Made by a program: the position numbers and the translations under genes. 49,815 nucleotides of DNA from Microcoleus sp. bin38.metabat.b11b12b14.051 (GTDB taxonomy: Bacteria; Cyanobacteriota; Cyanobacteriia; Cyanobacteriales; Microcoleaceae), in assembly GCF_013299165.1 (NCBI RefSeq), contig NZ_JAAFKD010000041.1, forward strand, positions 1-49,815, given 5' to 3'. The notes under the pieces were generated by a model that made no database searches, was not told the origin of the DNA, and worked only from the letters and a program-made list of their open reading frames with translations. Positions 46,929 to 49,815 of this stretch are shown here, piece after piece. Position 1 is the first letter of the stretch. Each line of letters begins with the position of its first letter.

Positions 46929-47648
46929 TTACAGCGCAGTCAAGAGCTGAATTAGCTCGATCGACAAATCTCTTTGCGACTTTTGCTGCTTTTGAAACAA
47001 CACTCCCGCCAGCAGATAGATATTTTCCGAATAAAAAGCCATGCCCTGTTTTCTGAGATTGGCGATCGTGCTTTTCACCTTCTGCTCCGAACTGTAATAG
47101 CCAAAAGTTAAAGGTGCCATCTCAAAATTCGCCACCGAGTAGCCTCGCTCCAAGGCATAATCAACCAATCCCACAGGATTAGAATAGCTCGAAACCATCA
47201 ACAAAACTTGTTCGCAGTCCAAAGATAAAAGTTTCTTAGCAATGGTCGAGCCATCTGTCCCGCCGTGCAACAGCGGCTGATAAATCTTATCATCGGCAGC
47301 GGGTAAATAAGGCGGATTTGAGATTACACAATCTGCCGAATGGTATAAAGGCGAATCAAAAAAAGAGCAATTGTGAACAGTGTATTGTTGGCTCAGTTCG
47401 TATTGCTTAATTTGAGATTGAGCAATTTTCCAAGCTACATTATTCAGCTCAAATCCCTGGATTGTTCCGTCAAAATCACTTCTCAGCAAAGATTTAATAA
47501 CTGGGCTGCCCTCTCCAGAACCAAACTCTACGAGCGATCGAGATTCGTCGCTGGCATTCAACACTAGACTTTCCAAGCAATGCGAGTAAAAATCTGATTC
47601 TTCCGGGCAGTGAAATACTTGTTTGAGAGGATGGGATGAAGTGAGCAT
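46929..47648 (-). CDS. SAM-dependent methyltransferase, NPPY type
   Basis: I chose ATG 47646-47648 (MLTSSHPLKQVFHCPEESDF); a TTG 30 bases upstream is possible. The SAM motif is VEFGSGEGSPV, the acidic end of strand 2 is in FELNN, and motif IV is SNPPYLPA. This is the signature of N- or glutamine methyltransferases (HemK/PrmC-like or small adenine methylases). A C-terminal substrate-binding part has Tyr/Phe motifs (FGYYSSEQKV). The target is unknown; a true PrmC would be larger, about 280 residues. Confidence 0.75.
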   Translation of the reverse strand: MLTSSHPLKQVFHCPEESDFYSHCLESLVLNASDESRSLVEFGSGEGSPVIKSLLRSDFDGTIQGFELNNVAWKIAQSQIKQYELSQQYTVHNCSFFDSPLYHSADCVISNPPYLPAADDKIYQPLLHGGTDGSTIAKKLLSLDCEQVLLMVSSYSNPVGLVDYALERGYSVANFEMAPLTFGYYSSEQKVKSTIANLRKQGMAFYSENIYLLAGVLFQKQQKSQRDLSIELIQLLTAL

Positions 47649-47896
47649 AAATTCTGTAACAAGGTTTACTTTTTTCAAAGTATCTAATAAATAACAGTGC
47701 AGCCATCCGTCGCAAGAGCTATTTTATAAACTTCATAAATCTCTCTCTTATGGCTTTAGCTCTTGCCCTGGAACAAGTATCACTTCCGAGTTATAAAAAA
47801 AAACACGATATTAATCCAATTGACTGATTGCAATTCTAAAAATTGCTGGTGAGATAGGACATAAGCAAGTAATCATGAATTGAAATTTTGTAAAAT

Positions 47897-48532
47897 ATGA
47901 GTTTTTTTAATTGTTCAGTTCCGCCTCTGCGCCGCAAACAGCTTAACCCTGACATTCTGGAATTAGAAGGAATTTGGCACTTTGAATTTCCCCTAGGAAA
48001 AAAACGATCTTACTCAACATTTTATACTTGCCTAGATCGAGCTTGCCTAATGTGGGGCTTGCTGTTGATACCAATGTTTGGTACGGCACAATTTTTTCCG
48101 GTGAGTTGGATGTTGCAAGCAGCTTTGTGGTCTGTACTCAGCCTCGTAGGTACAGTGGCTATGGTTTGCTGGACGTACTGTTGGGTCAAAAAAGAACGCT
48201 TGACTTGGGTGCTTTACGGTTGGGTAATCCTGATGTTATTGGGATTGCTGCTGACTGACTTGGGCATTTTTTTGGGTTGGGGAAAAGTGTTGGCAAATCT
48301 CTGTCCGCTGTGGCTGGGAATGAGCGGACTCGGATATTTTTGGACTGGATTGGCCCTGCGATCGCGCGCGCTGTTAGCTGCCAGTTTTTTTCACCTGTTG
48401 GGAATTGCAATTTTGCCTTATACCAGCGGTTGGTCTTTCCTGTTTACGGGATTTGTCATGGTATTTAGCTTGCTGGTTTTAGCCCAATTGCAATGGGATA
48501 TGCGCCGCCCGAGCGAGTACGTTACATTATAG
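47897..48532 (+). CDS. Membrane protein, 211 aa
   Basis: The polar N-terminal 45 residues contain LRRKQLNPDILELEGIWHFE. About five transmembrane helices follow (50-70, 75-95, 103-125, 130-150, 165-200), rich in Trp. No family is recognised. It ends with a charged tail (MRRPSEYVTL). Confidence 0.65.
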   Translation: MSFFNCSVPPLRRKQLNPDILELEGIWHFEFPLGKKRSYSTFYTCLDRACLMWGLLLIPMFGTAQFFPVSWMLQAALWSVLSLVGTVAMVCWTYCWVKKERLTWVLYGWVILMLLGLLLTDLGIFLGWGKVLANLCPLWLGMSGLGYFWTGLALRSRALLAASFFHLLGIAILPYTSGWSFLFTGFVMVFSLLVLAQLQWDMRRPSEYVTL

Positions 48533-48738
48533 CAGTGGACTGTTGACAGTTGACAGTTGCAGAGAAAGAAAATCAAACCGTTTCTGCTATGGGCGATCGG
48601 CTCTATTCATGAGGTTATTTATGTCCTCACCGCTGTGGCGATTGCTATAGCGGCTCAACCGCAGGATTTAGATATGGAACAGGGCAGAATCCGGCAGCTA
48701 TAAACCTAACTTTTTATCAATTCATCAATACAATGATT

Positions 48739-48797
48739 GGTTTGTAGTGAGGACTTCAGTCCTCTGAAAATGCGGACTGAAGTCCTCACTACGAACC
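48739..48797. repeat. GGACTTCAGTCC palindrome
   Basis: One unit of the chromosomal inverted repeat (GGTTTGTAGTGAGGACTTCA and its complement ending ACTACGAACC). GTTGACA and ATGACTAATG short repeats lie around it. No gene is seen in 48,533-48,891. Confidence 0.8.
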
Positions 48798-48891
48798 TTT
48801 ATTACAGCGATCTAACATGACCGAGGTTATTTGAGCGGACACGATACAACTAATGACTGATGACTAATGACTGATGACTAATGCCTAATGC

Positions 48892-49131
48892 CTAATTGCC
48901 ACCAGACTGTACAGATTTGCGAGTTTGGTTAGTATCATCGCCTTTGTGATGCCAGCCGCCGTCACCTTGAACATACTCAGATTTTACGCTGTTCCAAGCA
49001 ACGCGAGTCGCAGCATCTTGGCTCATTCCATCTTCGCTAGCGCTCTTAAAAGCGGCTTGAAAAATATTCTGTGCTCCTTGAGGAAGTTGTTGTGCTTCTG
49101 AAGGTAAGCCGTCAAACTGTTGTTCTGGCAT
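48892..49131 (-). CDS. ChaB-like small protein
   Basis: I chose ATG 49129-49131 (MPEQQFDGLPSEAQQLPQGA) rather than a TTG four codons upstream. The ChaB signature is present: LPQGAQNIFQAAFKSASEDG then AATRVAWNSVKSEYVQGDGG and WHHKGDD. The 79-residue protein has the usual small helical fold. ChaB proteins are called cation transport regulators, but this role is poorly proven. It is a free-standing gene. Confidence 0.82.
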   Translation of the reverse strand: MPEQQFDGLPSEAQQLPQGAQNIFQAAFKSASEDGMSQDAATRVAWNSVKSEYVQGDGGWHHKGDDTNQTRKSVQSGGN

Positions 49132-49328
49132 AATGACATCCAATTATTAAACACAATTTGAATGTTATCTACTCGAACCAACTATCTTCCTCTCTCTAAA
49201 AGCAAGTTTAAGATTGCAGATTTTTACTCCCTAAGATAGATGTAATATAAAAGATATTACGCTTACCAAAAGCTATTTTGGGACTCTTGGTGGTGGCGCC
49301 ATATTTGGGGATTTACCTGCAAAAATAG

Positions 49329-49751
49329 CTATAAATCAGACTTGGGCTTTTTCACCTGGGAACTTAAAAAATATGTCTGTGCAGCGATTATTAAGGCGAT
49401 GCTCACTCCCAGGGGAAGGATGTTTGGATCGCCCTTCCATCTGACTACCTCAGCGAGAAACAATACGCTCAATACGACGACGATCACGCTGGTGAGTTTG
49501 GTTTTGAGGTCGTCGATGCTATGAATTTCCAGCCAGTGCGGTACTTTAATCCGCTCGTCAATAAACAGCTCGTAAAGTCCGAGGGCTGTAATGTAAAATA
49601 CTGTGGCTAGCAGAAACAAATCTACAACTTCTATAAACGACAGAATCAGTTGTTTCGAGTGCTCGCTGGTAACCTCTCCTGTACTTAGGGGCTTGCAATT
49701 AAATATAACCCCAGTTATACTAAAAGGGTTAGGAAACAAAAAATCTGACAT
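49329..49751 (-). CDS. UPF0114 (YqhA-like) membrane protein
   Basis: This 140-residue protein has three or four transmembrane helices (about 35-60, 84-104, 113-130). The family motifs are DLFLLATVFYITALGLYELF and the loop FIDERIKVPHWLEIHSIDDL. It is a conserved inner-membrane family of unknown role. The N-terminal 30 residues are shorter and less hydrophobic than usual, so the first membrane helix may be missing. Confidence 0.75.
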   Translation of the reverse strand: MSDFLFPNPFSITGVIFNCKPLSTGEVTSEHSKQLILSFIEVVDLFLLATVFYITALGLYELFIDERIKVPHWLEIHSIDDLKTKLTSVIVVVLSVLFLAEVVRWKGDPNILPLGVSIALIIAAQTYFLSSQVKKPKSDL

Positions 49752-49815
49752 CAGCAGTTGTGACTTGTGTGATTGAGATGGTAAAAATGATCTTGAGTGA
49801 ACCAGTTAAATTGAC

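Overview
The window comes from a filamentous cyanobacterium, most likely Oscillatoriales (Microcoleus/Oscillatoria type). The evidence is the frequent GCGATCGC (HIP1) octamer on both sides of the window, several families of short palindromic repeats in intergenic DNA, and chromosomal genes typical of the group: AAA_35 and WD40 proteins, a serine/threonine kinase, Uma2, and pilin-like genes. Two different kinds of DNA meet near 28.7 kb.

Bases 1 to about 28,710 are an integrated mobile element whose left end lies outside the window. Its right end is a tRNA-Thr(CGU) 3' fragment (28,664-28,710) with no 5' half, as expected when a tyrosine recombinase integrates into a tRNA gene. The element has four parts. 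(i) A control and accessory region (1-6.9 kb) holds an SF2 helicase, an XRE regulator, a TPR lipoprotein and an acidic-repeat protein. Two near-identical promoters share one operator dyad. (ii) A replication/recombination region (6.9-11.3 kb) holds a winged-helix protein, a RecT/Bet annealing protein and an 886-residue fusion of UvrD-like helicase, ASCH domain and ParB-like tail. (iii) A membrane/ATPase region and integrase (11.4-16.3 kb) holds an AATCGATT iteron cluster, small membrane proteins, a membrane-anchored FtsK/HerA-type ATPase and the integrase. (iv) A virus-like late region (17.8-28.2 kb, mostly minus strand) holds a C39-peptidase lysis-like cassette, a run of tightly packed unknown proteins and a repeat-bearing tail-fibre-like protein.

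I recognise no terminase, portal, HK97 capsid or tail tape-measure gene. The element is therefore either a virus of an undescribed type (possibly tailless or membrane-containing), a satellite, or a partly decayed prophage, with the left part unseen. A 15-bp palindrome, GGAACCAWTGGTTCC, occurs five times, all inside the element.

Bases 28,711-49,815 are host chromosome rich in small repeats. In order they carry: a kinase-sensor fusion, a K+ channel, an AAA_35-WD40 protein with repeats inserted in frame, two pilin-like genes without a recognisable prepilin site, an SPFH/NfeD pair, a membrane protein, an HTH-TIR-AAA_35 protein, Uma2, a canonical type IV pilin-like gene, a fatty acid hydroxylase-rhodanese fusion, a heme-oxygenase-like iron enzyme with a 113-bp tandem repeat at its end, a methyltransferase, a membrane protein, a ChaB-like protein and a UPF0114 protein. 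An 11-bp tandem operator-like module (TCATCGACTTT) lies upstream of the NfeD-like gene, of a truncated duplicate of it beside the HTH-TIR-AAA gene, and of the canonical pilin gene. This suggests a small shared regulon.
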